Part shown: one piece after another, positions 27,793-36,323 of the stretch
Position numbering within the stretch: the first letter of the stretch is position 1
Layout: every line of letters begins with the position of its first letter
Assembly: GCF_002029255.1 (NCBI RefSeq)
Contig: NZ_MZGT01000035.1
Coordinates: forward strand, 1-56,675
DNA from: Clostridium chromiireducens
GTDB taxonomy: Bacteria > Bacillota > Clostridia > Clostridiales > Clostridiaceae
DNA length: 56,675 nucleotides
Direction: 5' to 3'
Program-made: the position numbers and the translations under genes
Notes under the pieces: generated by a model
The model's database searches: none
Seen by the model: only the letters and a program-made list of their open reading frames with translations
Told to the model about the DNA's origin: nothing

Positions 27793-29019
27793 TTATTTTC
27801 TTCTATATTTTGCAAGGTCAATTGCAACTGCAACTGCGATTATTACACCTTTGATAACTTGTTGCCACATAGGACTTACTGCAATAAATTGTAATCCATA
27901 TTGAATAACAGTGAAGATTAATACTCCGACCACGATTCCGCCTACTTTACCAACACCACCATTTAGTGAAACACCACCAACTACGCAGGCTGCAATTGCA
28001 TCAAGTTCATAACCATTACCATAGTTGTTTGTTGCACCGGCCGTTCTAGCTGCTTCAAGTACACCTGCTACACCATATAAAAGTGATGCAAAGATGAATA
28101 TTCCCATGATAGTTACGAATACATTAACACCAGAAACTACAGCTGCTTCACGATTACCTCCGATTGCATATACATTCTTACCAAAAACAGTTTTATTTAG
28201 AATAAACCAAACCAAAATTATGAATACAACCGCAATTGGAACTAGAATTGATATTCCTGGAAAACTTCCTATTTGAAATAACTTTGTTTGTCCAATGTCA
28301 ATAAAATCTTGACGGATACCACCAATAGGTTGTGACTTATTTGGAGGTAAATCGAAGTATAAAGAAGTCACACCATATACTATAACTTGCGATGCCAATG
28401 TTGCTATAAATGGATGCATATCGTATTTAGCAACTAAGAAACCATTAAGTATTCCAAATATAGCACATGCAGCTATTGCTATTAATATAGGGATAATAAC
28501 TGCTAATTGTGGCATATCAGGGAAGAATCTATTAGCATAGTCTGGGTTTTGTAACATTGAAGTTGATACTACAGCTGCGAGTCCAACCATACGTCCTGCT
28601 GATAAGTCAGTACCTGCAATAAGTAGTGTGAAACAGATACCAAGAGCAACAATCATTCTTGTTGATGATTGTGTTAAAATATCAAGAAATACAGCATATT
28701 GCATAAAACGTGGTTGGATTACCATAATTACCACTACTAGTAGCAATAATGCTATAATAATTGCATTATCTGTTAAAAAGTTCTTTACAGTTTTATTAGA
28801 AAAAATAACCTCCATATCTGCATTATTCTTATCCAAAAACTGTTTTCCTCCATATATAAGCAATGCTATACCAATTCCATCTATGTAAATTGGTAAATCA
28901 TAAAATACATCTGGATCTAAAATAAAATTAAATACAATTCCTAAAGCCACAAAAAGAGCACCAATACCTAAAAATATTTTTCCAAAGTCTTTTCGCGAAA
29001 CTATCTTTTCCCCATTCAT
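27793..29019 (-). CDS. mglC: Galactose/methyl-galactoside ABC transporter permease
   Basis: The 408-aa inner-membrane permease of the Mgl transporter (BPD_transp_2 family, RbsC/MglC type). About ten hydrophobic segments are visible, beginning with FLGIGALFVALGIVFNFIL. Family signatures are LLIAGTDLSAGRMVGLAAV near residue 165, GILNGFLVAKYDMHPFIATLA and GNREAAVVSGVNVF. The C-terminus contains GTNNYGNGYELDAIAACVVGG and SLNGGVGKVGG. The N-terminus is longer than in E. coli (336 aa), as is usual in clostridial MglC. It works with MglA and MglB, and the gap to mglA holds structured element B. Confidence 0.93.
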   Translation of the reverse strand: MNGEKIVSRKDFGKIFLGIGALFVALGIVFNFILDPDVFYDLPIYIDGIGIALLIYGGKQFLDKNNADMEVIFSNKTVKNFLTDNAIIIALLLLVVVIMVIQPRFMQYAVFLDILTQSSTRMIVALGICFTLLIAGTDLSAGRMVGLAAVVSTSMLQNPDYANRFFPDMPQLAVIIPILIAIAACAIFGILNGFLVAKYDMHPFIATLASQVIVYGVTSLYFDLPPNKSQPIGGIRQDFIDIGQTKLFQIGSFPGISILVPIAVVFIILVWFILNKTVFGKNVYAIGGNREAAVVSGVNVFVTIMGIFIFASLLYGVAGVLEAARTAGATNNYGNGYELDAIAACVVGGVSLNGGVGKVGGIVVGVLIFTVIQYGLQFIAVSPMWQQVIKGVIIAVAVAIDLAKYRRK

Positions 29020-29234
29020 ATTATATACCTCACTTTCTTTCTCCTACTAAAAATCATTTGTTACTACAATCTATTGATCCGATAGCTAGCATCCGTAATA
29101 TTCCTACTTCTTTAAGCAGTCGTTAACAGCTGTACGCTCCTGTACATTGTACCCCTTGAGGGTATAAGTTCAACTAAGATTCAGCCGTGGGTTCCCCACC
29201 TGAATCAAGCTTCACTTGATAAAGGAGATAACTT
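29020..29234 (-). ncRNA. Structured intercistronic element B (between mglA and mglC)
   Basis: The 215-base gap contains, on the minus strand, GATTCAG/CTGAATC enclosing GTGGG/CCCAC (29178-29206). Next come TACCC/GGGTA (29150-29164) and TGTAC/GTACA (29131-29146), then a weaker hairpin over 29104-29121. Order and spacing match element A (27481-27587), with compensating base changes in the first stem. Located between two transporter genes, it could modulate their relative expression or be the end of a lost IS element. Confidence 0.6.
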
Positions 29235-30734
29235 TTATTGCATAAATTTTGTTGCAAGATTCATAACCTTTACTGAATCTGCTTCACTTTGATTTAGAAT
29301 TCCAGTAACCTTTCCTTCGCACATAACCATAACTCTATCTGACATTCCAAGTAATTCAGGCATTTCAGAAGAAATCATTATAATCGACTTACCCTTCTTA
29401 ACCAATTCATGCATGATAGAATAAATTTCATACTTAGCTCCAACGTCTATTCCTCTAGTTGGCTCATCTAATATAAGAATATCTGGATTTGTAAGAAGCC
29501 AACGTGCAATTAAAACCTTTTGTTGGTTTCCTCCTGAAAGATTCTTAATTAATTGTTCCATACTTGGTGTTTTAGTTCTTAATTCTTCATTAGACTTTTT
29601 AGCTGCCTTGTACCTTGGACTATCTTGCAGTACACCCGCTTTTGCATAATCTTTTTGGCTTGCAATTACGGTATTATCTAATACTGAAAGTATTCCAAAT
29701 ATTCCAGTTGCACGTCTTTCTTCAGTTAACAGTGCTAAACCATTTTCCTTTGCATCCCTTGGAGTCTTAATTTTAATTATTTTTCCGTCCTTCTCTATGG
29801 TTCCGGATTGTATTTCACGAAGCCCGAATAACGCTTCTACTAATTCTGTACGTTGCGCACCAACAAGTCCACCTATTCCCAATATCTCACCTTTGCATAA
29901 TTCAAAATTTACATCTTGAAAGGATTTAGGAGCTGGAGAACTAAGATCTTTTACCTTTAGCACTACATCCTTACTTGGTGTATATGTTCTTGGTGGAAAT
30001 CTATTTGTCATATCACGACCAACCATACGATTTATAATTAAGTCCGTTGTAAGTTCCTTGGCTGGCCAAGTTCCCACATATTGACCATCTCTCATAATTG
30101 TTACTTCATCTGATATCTTAAGAATTTCTTCCATCTTATGGGATATATATATAATTGCACATCCCTTATTTTGTAATTGCTTTATTATCTTGAATAAATG
30201 CTTAGTTTCATTTTCAGTTAATGATGAGGTTGGCTCATCCATAATAATAATTTTTGAATTATAACTAACAGCTTTAGCTATTTCAACTAATTGAAGACTT
30301 GATGATGAAAGTGTTCCAGCTAATACTTCTGGATTAATATCAAGTTCTATTTCCTTAAATAATTCCTTTGTTTTTTTAATCATTGTTTTCTTATCTACTG
30401 CAATTCCCTTCATAGGAAATCTACCTAGCCAAATGTTTTCCATAACTGGACGGAAACGAATTGGGTGCAATTCTTGATGTATCATTGATACTCCTAAATC
30501 TAATGCCTGTTTTGAACTATTTATCTCCATTTTATTTCCGTCTAATATGATCTCTCCACCATCTTCATGATAAATACCAAAAAGACATTTCATTAAGGTT
30601 GATTTTCCAGCACCATTTTCTCCCATTAGTGCATGGACACTACCTTTACGAACTTTTAATGAAACACCATCTAATGCTTTTACGCCTGGAAATACCTTGG
30701 TTATATTATTCATCTCCAGTACATATTCCCCCAT
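29235..30734 (-). CDS. mglA: Galactose/methyl-galactoside ABC transporter ATP-binding protein
   Basis: A 499-aa protein with two fused ABC domains, as in MglA/RbsA. Domain 1 has Walker A GENGAGKST, IHQELHPIRFRPVMENIWLG, and Walker B IIIMDEPTSSL. Domain 2 has GGLVGAQRTELVEALFG in place of a strict Walker A (a known feature of this family), LLTEERRATGIFG, LSGGNQQKVLIARWL and LILDEPTRGIDVGAK. It drives sugar uptake through MglC. ATG follows GGAGG. It lies 87 bases after mglB. Confidence 0.95.
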   Translation of the reverse strand: MGEYVLEMNNITKVFPGVKALDGVSLKVRKGSVHALMGENGAGKSTLMKCLFGIYHEDGGEIILDGNKMEINSSKQALDLGVSMIHQELHPIRFRPVMENIWLGRFPMKGIAVDKKTMIKKTKELFKEIELDINPEVLAGTLSSSSLQLVEIAKAVSYNSKIIIMDEPTSSLTENETKHLFKIIKQLQNKGCAIIYISHKMEEILKISDEVTIMRDGQYVGTWPAKELTTDLIINRMVGRDMTNRFPPRTYTPSKDVVLKVKDLSSPAPKSFQDVNFELCKGEILGIGGLVGAQRTELVEALFGLREIQSGTIEKDGKIIKIKTPRDAKENGLALLTEERRATGIFGILSVLDNTVIASQKDYAKAGVLQDSPRYKAAKKSNEELRTKTPSMEQLIKNLSGGNQQKVLIARWLLTNPDILILDEPTRGIDVGAKYEIYSIMHELVKKGKSIIMISSEMPELLGMSDRVMVMCEGKVTGILNQSEADSVKVMNLATKFMQ

Positions 30735-30821
30735 ACAACCATCCTCCTTTACAAATAATAAATTAGGGATGAGAATTTTAAAAATTTCACATCCCTATAT
30801 AGTTTTAATGTTGGGTATAGC

Positions 30822-31895
30822 TTATTTCATATAGTTTTTGTAGTTTTCTTGAGTAACTTTTACATAGTTGATCCATACATATTTTCCATCAGTTACATCA
30901 TAACCAATGTTTTCTTTATTAATTTCTTTACCTTGAGCTGCTGCTATAGCAATATTTACAGTAGCCTTACCTTGGTTTTCTGCATCATTTAAAACTGTTC
31001 CAAGAAGTGATCCTTCTTTCATAGCTTGTAATGCTGGTGCTGTTGCATCTACTCCAACTACTGGGATGTATTTAGCTGCATCACCTTTATTATATCCTTC
31101 AGCTTTTAAAGCTTCTACTGCTCCAAGAGCCATATCGTCGTTGTTACAAAGAACAGCTTCTATCTTATCAATACCTTGACCTGTAATAAATGCTTTCATA
31201 AGGTCAGTTGCTTTTGCTTTGTCCCACATTGCTGTATCTGCTGCAAGCTTTTGTGTCTTAAGTCCAGCAGCTTCTATAGCTTTTATAGAATATTCTGTAC
31301 GAAGAGTTGCATCTTGATGTCCTGGTTCACCTTGAAGCATTACATATTGTACTACTCCATCTTTATTTTTATCAGCTTCTGGATGTGCTTTGAAATAATC
31401 AGATATAATTTCACCTGATTGAGTTCCTGATTGTTCAGCTTTAGCACCTACATACCAAACTTTATCATAGCTATCCATATCAGCCTTTTCTGGTTCACGG
31501 TTTAAGAATACCACTGGAAGTTTCTTAGCTTTAGCTTTTTCTATAATTGGACCTGCTGCAGTTCTATCAACTGGATTTATAGCTAAAGCGTTTACACCTT
31601 TTGTAATAAATGTATCAACTTGCTCATTTTGAGTAGGTTGCTTATTTTGTGAATCCACTAATTCAATAGTTGACCCTTTTTCTTTTGCTTGTCCTTCCAT
31701 TGAAGTACGAACACCTGTCATGAATGTATCATCAAACTTATAGATTGCAGAACCAACTAAAACTTTTGAGCTGTCTGCTTTTTTGCTTGTATCAGCTCCA
31801 GAACCACCACTTTTACTTGCTCCACATCCTGCCATTGTAGCTGCTACAACTACCACTGACATAACTATTGGTAATAATTTTTTAAACCTTTTCAT
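30822..31895 (-). CDS. mglB: Galactose/methyl-galactoside ABC transporter substrate-binding lipoprotein
   Basis: A 357-aa lipoprotein that captures galactose or glucose outside the cell for MglAC. The signal peptide ends in lipobox MAGC followed by a Ser/Gly/Lys linker (SKSGGSGADTSKK). Ligand and calcium features are VVFLNREPEK, the DKNKDGVVQY calcium loop, GEPGHQDATLRTEYS and VLCNNDDMALGAVEALKAEGY. The start is the ATG with GGAGGGG upstream, 13 codons inside the longest frame. It is the first gene of mglBAC and the parent type of three paralogues downstream. Confidence 0.95.
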   Translation of the reverse strand: MKRFKKLLPIVMSVVVVAATMAGCGASKSGGSGADTSKKADSSKVLVGSAIYKFDDTFMTGVRTSMEGQAKEKGSTIELVDSQNKQPTQNEQVDTFITKGVNALAINPVDRTAAGPIIEKAKAKKLPVVFLNREPEKADMDSYDKVWYVGAKAEQSGTQSGEIISDYFKAHPEADKNKDGVVQYVMLQGEPGHQDATLRTEYSIKAIEAAGLKTQKLAADTAMWDKAKATDLMKAFITGQGIDKIEAVLCNNDDMALGAVEALKAEGYNKGDAAKYIPVVGVDATAPALQAMKEGSLLGTVLNDAENQGKATVNIAIAAAQGKEINKENIGYDVTDGKYVWINYVKVTQENYKNYMK

Positions 31896-31971
31896 CTTTA
31901 CCCCTCCATATTTCATATAAATCCTCTTAAACAAATATCAATAAATCAATAGATTATTTAATTGATTTATT

Positions 31972-31986
31972 TGTTTTTCGTTTACA
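31972..31986 (-). promoter_or_regulatory. Degenerate cre/LacI-like half-site upstream of mglB
   Basis: TGTAAACGAAAAACA on the minus strand keeps the left half of a CcpA cre or LacI-type operator (TGTAAACG), but its right half is poor. It lies about 80 bases before the mglB start, in the expected control region. This is a hint, not a firm site. Confidence 0.3.
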
Positions 31987-31995
31987 TGCTTAATT

Positions 31996-32288
31996 ATAAA
32001 GACTTTATTAAAGAGTCTCCATACGAAATTCTTCACTCTTTTATCGAATTTCTTAAGTAATAGGGATAAATTAGTAGAAAAATCTTAGAAACATTGAAAA
32101 CTATATCAGATCTGGTTAAATTCATGATGTTGGTTCTAATGGGTGGTATTCTAAATACAATAAATGAAGATTTACTTCAATGTATTCCTTCATTTTTATT
32201 ATTGGTGATATTTGTTTCCACAATCAAATTAGAAGAGCAGTAATTTTATCTTATTGTATTAATATGCTAGTATTATTTCTGAAGAAAT
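31996..32288. other. Gap upstream of mglB
   Basis: No supported gene. A 39-codon plus-strand frame at 32124-32243 (hydrophobic, ending IFVSTIKLEEQ) reads like protein but lacks a ribosome site, and could be a gene remnant. A small GACT...AGTC hairpin lies at 32011-32027. Confidence 0.25.
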
Positions 32289-32334
32289 AAGGACTAAATA
32301 AGATTTATATTCTTATAATCTTATTTTAGTCCTT
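32289..32334 (-). terminator. Terminator after the second AraC-type regulator
   Basis: AAGGACTAA-TAAGATT pairs with AATCTTA-TTAGTCCTT with minor bulges, and T-rich sequence follows on the minus strand. It lies 3 bases after the regulator stop codon. Confidence 0.85.
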
Positions 32335-32337
32335 ATC

Positions 32338-33453
32338 TTAATTTTCCTTATCTTTCAGATTAACTCTATATTCTGATGGATTTTCTCCATAATATTTTTT
32401 AAATAATTTTGAGAAATAATTAATATCATGATAACCAAGCTGATATCCAACCTCATAAGTCTTTAGCTGGGTGTTAATTAACAAATACCTGGCTCTTGCC
32501 ATCTTAACCATAGTCACATAATCATTAAATCGTGTGCCTGTTTTTGTAGCAAAATTATTACTTAAATAAGTATTATTTATATAAAATTTTTCAGCTATAA
32601 CTTTTAGCTTTAAATCTGCGTTATGATTTTTTAATATATATTCACAAATGTTTTTTATTAATTCATCAGATGCTTCAAGATAAAATTTTTTTAAGAAATC
32701 TAAAAGATATGTTATCTTTGTGCAATAGAATTCTATAAAATTACTTGAATCTTCTTCATTTACATAATCTATTGTTTCAAAATATTCAATACCTATGTAA
32801 TCATTCAACCAATTAAAATTTTCATATACTCCTGCAATAATATTGTGATACATTTTTTTTATAATGATATCGGCTTTAATTATATTATTAGATAAAGCTT
32901 TATAAATATTTTCTGTGGTTATGCTAAATAATTTTAGAGCATAATCTTCTTTATTAATTAATTTCTTAATAATTTGCTTCTCATCAGCTGCTAAATACAT
33001 CCATTCTGAATTATCTTTTGTTAAATCAGCCGTATCTCTTATATTTCTTAATGATTTTTGTGTCTCATTTCTAGTATTATCTAAGAATATTTTTGTTCGT
33101 TCAAGCAATTCAGTCATAGTTTCTTCATTTGCAGGCTTTACAAGATAATCAAATGCACCCAATACAATACCCTGCCTAGCATAATTAAATTCACTATATT
33201 CACTTAAAATCACTACACATGGACATAATTTATCTTTCTGAATTTCCCTAAGTAACTGCAATCCATCAATTACTGGCATTCTGATATCAGTAAGCACTAG
33301 GTCATATGAATTCCTACGTAAAAACTCAAGAGCTTCTTTACCATTTGAAGCCGTATCTATAATTTTAAATTCAGCTTTTTCACCCCATAGTTTAAGTCTT
33401 TTTAATTCTGTCAAAAATATTTCTCTATCATCAACTGCAAGAATTTTATACAA
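32338..33453 (-). CDS. Response regulator with AraC-type DNA-binding domain
   Basis: A 371-aa regulator. The receiver domain has AVDDRE at residues 6-11, phospho-Asp56 in LVLTDIRMPVIDG, and YLVKPA. A variable middle and a C-terminal AraC-type helix-turn-helix pair follow (KVIAEKFYINNTYLSNNFATKTG, TYEVGYQLGYHDINYFSKLFKKYYG). I start it at a TTG with a strong GTAGGAGGT 9 bases upstream, because no ATG in frame has a ribosome site and the upstream part lies in a palindromic element. The nearest kinase is the short one at 33644, but that is HisKA-type, whereas such regulators usually pair with YesM-type kinases, so the partner is uncertain. Confidence 0.88.
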   Translation of the reverse strand: MYKILAVDDREIFLTELKRLKLWGEKAEFKIIDTASNGKEALEFLRRNSYDLVLTDIRMPVIDGLQLLREIQKDKLCPCVVILSEYSEFNYARQGIVLGAFDYLVKPANEETMTELLERTKIFLDNTRNETQKSLRNIRDTADLTKDNSEWMYLAADEKQIIKKLINKEDYALKLFSITTENIYKALSNNIIKADIIIKKMYHNIIAGVYENFNWLNDYIGIEYFETIDYVNEEDSSNFIEFYCTKITYLLDFLKKFYLEASDELIKNICEYILKNHNADLKLKVIAEKFYINNTYLSNNFATKTGTRFNDYVTMVKMARARYLLINTQLKTYEVGYQLGYHDINYFSKLFKKYYGENPSEYRVNLKDKEN

Positions 33454-33471
33454 CTTATATTTACCTCCTAC

Positions 33472-33637
33472 CTTAGGCACAATCAAATAAATAACAAGTC
33501 TATCTGCTAGCCTATTTTCCATCATCCTGCGTCAGCAAAATGTCATAATAGATCTGCTATGATGTCACTTTGCTTCCTTGCCTGATGAAAAATATGCATA
33601 GTAGCTTTGGACTTGTTATTTATTTTCATGTGCCTTA
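33472..33637. repeat. Palindromic element P1 (long form)
   Basis: Ends TTAGGCACAATCAAATAA and, in inverse, TTATTTATTTTCATGTGCC pair over about 28 bases including ATAACAAGTC/GACTTGTTAT. The 110-base interior has its own smaller inverted repeats (TGTCATA / TATGATGTCA). It fills the gap between the short kinase and the AraC-type regulator. Shorter relatives occur at 35115, 36985 and 38263. Confidence 0.65.
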
Positions 33638-33643
33638 ATAATT

Positions 33644-34324
33644 TTATTTTAAAATGCTTTCTTCACCGATGGTAAAGTATGTGCAGGCACCTTTCCCAAC
33701 TTCTCCTGTAATCCAAACTCTCCCGCCAAATTTTTGAATTATTTTCTTCACAATAGCAAGTCCAACTCCACTGCCTTCAAACTCGCTTTCAGAATGCATC
33801 CTTTTAAACATTCCAAAAAGATTTTCTGAAAACTTCATATCAAACCCAACTCCATTATCATTAATATAAAATACATTCTCGTTATTTTCTAAATCATACC
33901 CCACCGTAATAATTGCAGAATCCTTGTTACTAGTAAACTTTAGTGAGTTCGAAATTAAATTAATTATTACCTGCTTCATTAATATGCTATCACCTAATAT
34001 AATTGGCAGCTTACTCTCAAATTTTAATTGAATATTCTTCTTATCCTTATATCCAACAACCAATTCATTGAAGGTAGATTGTATCAACTGTTCTAAATCT
34101 ATTGTTTCTTTATTAGGTTCCATATCTGCAAACTTTATATATTCTAAAAGTTTATTAATGAGCAGCAATGTATCACCACAAATATGTCTGATGCTTTTTA
34201 TTAATTCAATTCCATCTCTATCAACTTCTTTTCCATAATCCTCAATGAAAATTCTTGCATAACCATCTATAGCACGTACAGGAGCCTTTATCTCATGTGA
34301 AATTGTATAATTAAAAGCTATCAA
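33644..34324 (-). CDS. Short histidine kinase (HisKA plus HATPase), start uncertain
   Basis: A soluble kinase core: NYTISHEIKAPVRAIDGYARI (phospho-His near residue 9 of this frame), then ATPase boxes INLISNSLKFT, DNGVGFDM and GSGVGLAIVKKIIQKFGG. It resembles the kinase ends of bacteriophytochromes. No sensor domain is attached. The only in-frame standard start is a TTG at 34324 with no ribosome site. The frame stays open about 90 bases further, encoding a coiled segment (IDEIKEKTKLLENANNEL), with GGGGGG upstream of an ATT codon overlapping the JAMM gene end. So it either starts at a rare codon or is a truncated gene. The stand-alone receiver at 37068 could be its partner. Confidence 0.75.
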   Translation of the reverse strand: MIAFNYTISHEIKAPVRAIDGYARIFIEDYGKEVDRDGIELIKSIRHICGDTLLLINKLLEYIKFADMEPNKETIDLEQLIQSTFNELVVGYKDKKNIQLKFESKLPIILGDSILMKQVIINLISNSLKFTSNKDSAIITVGYDLENNENVFYINDNGVGFDMKFSENLFGMFKRMHSESEFEGSGVGLAIVKKIIQKFGGRVWITGEVGKGACTYFTIGEESILK

Positions 34325-34404
34325 TTCATTATTTGCATTTTCAAGTAGTTTTGTTTTTTCCTTAATCTCATCTATATTATTTGATTTGCTTGATGTATTA
34401 ATAG

Positions 34405-34824
34405 CTATCCCCCCATTACTATTAACTTCTCCTTTGAGACTATATTATCTTTTATAATAAAACTGTTAAAAATAATTTCTTCTTTATCTGCTAAAGATAA
34501 TATTGCATAACTTAAATTTGGATCAAATGCTAACCTAATATCCTCTTCTGATGGCCTTGAAGGTGTTTTAGGATGGCTGTGAAAATTTCCAATTAAACTC
34601 CATTCGTTTCTTCTAATATCAGCTATTACTTTAAACTGTTCTTTAATATCCATTGAAAAGTGTTCTGGACTCTCATCAATATTTCTTAATAAATATACTT
34701 TCTGAATAATTTTATTATTACTATTATCAATAGTTCCCGCCAAAAGTCCACACGCTTCATTTGGCAAAACTTTAATGCAATGCTCTCTAATCTCATTAAA
34801 TTGATCCTTTGAAAATATAATCAT
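34405..34824 (-). CDS. JAMM (Mov34/MPN+) metallopeptidase, HcyD/Mec-like
   Basis: A 139-aa zinc peptidase of the M67 family. The JAMM motif is complete: Glu23 in NEACGLLAG, and HSHPKTPSRPSEED with His82, His84, Ser92 and Asp95. Relatives (Mec of actinobacteria, HcyD of Wolinella) trim ubiquitin-like sulfur carriers or cut cysteine/homocysteine from them. The ThiS-like carrier encoded at 38381 ends Gly-Gly-Gly-Asn-Asn and would need exactly such trimming. The gene diverges from the sulfite-reductase operon and has its own promoter (TTGACT-N17-TATACT). ATG follows GGGAGG. Confidence 0.88.
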   Translation of the reverse strand: MIIFSKDQFNEIREHCIKVLPNEACGLLAGTIDNSNNKIIQKVYLLRNIDESPEHFSMDIKEQFKVIADIRRNEWSLIGNFHSHPKTPSRPSEEDIRLAFDPNLSYAILSLADKEEIIFNSFIIKDNIVSKEKLIVMGG

Positions 34825-34890
34825 AATTACGTCCTCCCATTATTTGTTTTGAATTTATTCATATTAATCTAATAGGATTACTATGAATTT

Positions 34891-34919
34891 AGTATATACC
34901 AATTTATTCTATTAGTCAA
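34891..34919 (-). promoter_or_regulatory. Promoter of the JAMM peptidase gene
   Basis: On the minus strand TTGACT (34914-34919), a 17-base spacer and TATACT (34891-34896) form a good sigma-A-type promoter 67 bases before the start codon. Confidence 0.6.
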
Positions 34920-35074
34920 AAACTCTTTACTAAAACTTACATTTTTTTGTACAAAGTTCATTAGTGAGTGTTTTTCTATAATATTTGATTAGATTTTACC
35001 ATAGGACCATTTAAAGTCAATTGAGAAAAATCCATTTCCAAACAAATTCCAATATAATACTAAACTTAGTCTTA

Positions 35075-35104
35075 TTGTAATTAAAAGTTATTACATTCTA
35101 TAAT
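35075..35104 (+). promoter_or_regulatory. Promoter of the sulfite-reductase operon
   Basis: TTGTAA (35075-35080), an 18-base spacer and a perfect TATAAT (35099-35104) lie 101 bases before the reductase gene. The leader then contains palindromic element P2. It is divergent from the JAMM promoter; the 381-base gap between the two genes holds no reading frame. Confidence 0.5.
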
Positions 35105-35114
35105 TGGTAGTATA

Positions 35115-35182
35115 CTAGGCACATAAAAAAATAATAAGTCTTCATAAAATCATAGACTTATTGTTTTCATTCATAAGCCTAA
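35115..35182. repeat. Palindromic element P2 (short form)
   Basis: TAGGCACAT...ATAATAAGTC and GACTTATTG...ATAAGCCTAA pair around a 14-base loop. The ends match those of P1 at 33472. It lies in the leader of the reductase gene, so it could fold in the mRNA and affect expression. Confidence 0.6.
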
Positions 35183-35205
35183 GATAATATTTCAGGAGGA
35201 GCAAA

Positions 35206-36072
35206 ATGGACGAATTGATATATAAGGAACTAAAAAAAGGCGGCTTTATGAGACAAGTGCAAAATGAAAAGTTTTCCTTGAGACTTCGAAGCGTAGGAGG
35301 ACAAATAAATGCAAACCAACTTCAAAAAGTAAGTGAAATTGCTGATAAATATGGTCAAGGTTACATTCATCTTACATCAAGACAAGGTATTGAAATCCCA
35401 TTCATAGATTTTAAGGATATTAATTCTGTAAAAGCAGAACTTGCCACTGTTAATTTAGAGCCAGGGGCTTGTGGTCCTCGTGTCCGAACAATTACGGCAT
35501 GCCAAGGTAATGCAATTTGTGGAAGTGGATTAATTGAAACAAGTAATTTAGCAAAGGAACTTGATGAAAAATATTTTGCTAAGGATTTACCTCACAAATT
35601 TAAAATCGGCATTACAGGTTGTAGAAATAACTGCTTAAAAGCTGAAGAAAATGATCTAGGTATAAAAGGTGGATTAAAACCTAAATGGGATACAAATTCC
35701 TGTACATATTGTGGGGTTTGTAAGGCTGTATGTCCTGCAACGGCTATAGAAATTAATAAGGAAACTAACGAGCTTAAATTTGATGAAAATAAATGTATAT
35801 ATTGCGGAAAATGCGTTAAATCTTGTCCTACAGATGCTTGGAATGGAGAAATCGGATATATTATTTCATTTGGTGGATTATTTGGAAATAACATAGCTTC
35901 TGGAAAAAGCCTGCTTCCTTTAATCACAGATAAGGAAACTTTATTTAAAGTTGTTGATACCACCGTGGAATTTTTCAAAGAAAATGGAAATGCAAGTGAA
36001 AGATTTAAATTTACTTTAGACCGAGTTGGTATAGACAAACTTAAAGCAAAACTAGAGGGGGTTATAAAATGA
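35206..36072 (+). CDS. Siroheme sulfite/nitrite reductase with two [4Fe-4S] ferredoxin sites
   Basis: A 288-aa reductase. The siroheme-cluster motif is complete: CX5C (Cys99, Cys105 in TACQGNAICG) and CX3C (Cys139, Cys143 in GCRNNC). Between this and the C-terminus lie two ferredoxin motifs, CTYCGVCKAVCP and CIYCGKCVKSCP. The architecture is that of the anaerobic AsrC-type sulfite reductases rather than assimilatory CysI (about 570 aa). With the sulfur-carrier genes downstream, sulfite to sulfide is the likely reaction. ATG follows AGGAGG, and the stop overlaps the tusA-like start (ATGA). Confidence 0.88.
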   Translation: MDELIYKELKKGGFMRQVQNEKFSLRLRSVGGQINANQLQKVSEIADKYGQGYIHLTSRQGIEIPFIDFKDINSVKAELATVNLEPGACGPRVRTITACQGNAICGSGLIETSNLAKELDEKYFAKDLPHKFKIGITGCRNNCLKAEENDLGIKGGLKPKWDTNSCTYCGVCKAVCPATAIEINKETNELKFDENKCIYCGKCVKSCPTDAWNGEIGYIISFGGLFGNNIASGKSLLPLITDKETLFKVVDTTVEFFKENGNASERFKFTLDRVGIDKLKAKLEGVIK

Positions 36073-36323
36073 GTGAAATAAAAACTGATTCCTTTGTTGA
36101 TATTACTGATGTAATCTGCCCTGTAACTTTTGTAAAAGCAAAAGTTGCACTTGAAGATCTTAATAATGGTCAAGTTCTTGAAATAAAATTAAACGATGGA
36201 GAACCAATTCAAAATGTACCTCGAAGCTTAAAAAATGAAAAACATAAAGTTTTGAGTGTAGATAAAAATGAAGATGGAACATATACCCTTGCAGTTGTAA
36301 AGGGTGGCTTGCTTGAAGTATAA
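36069..36323 (+). CDS. TusA-like sulfurtransferase
   Basis: An 84-aa sulfur-relay protein. The active-site cysteine is in VICPVTFVKAKVALEDL (Cys17), matching the CPxP-type motif of TusA/YedF proteins, with a two-layer fold predicted from EIKLNDGEPIQNVPRSL. Such proteins carry persulfide sulfur between enzymes. It overlaps the reductase gene by 4 bases, so sulfide or persulfide made by the reductase could be passed on to the ThiF/ThiS-like pair further down the operon. Confidence 0.9.
   Translation: MSEIKTDSFVDITDVICPVTFVKAKVALEDLNNGQVLEIKLNDGEPIQNVPRSLKNEKHKVLSVDKNEDGTYTLAVVKGGLLEV

Noticed and set aside
27481..29206. CRISPR or simple tandem repeat
   Set aside because: Only two copies 1.6 kb apart, with no short direct repeat and spacer pattern. 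Similarity is structural.
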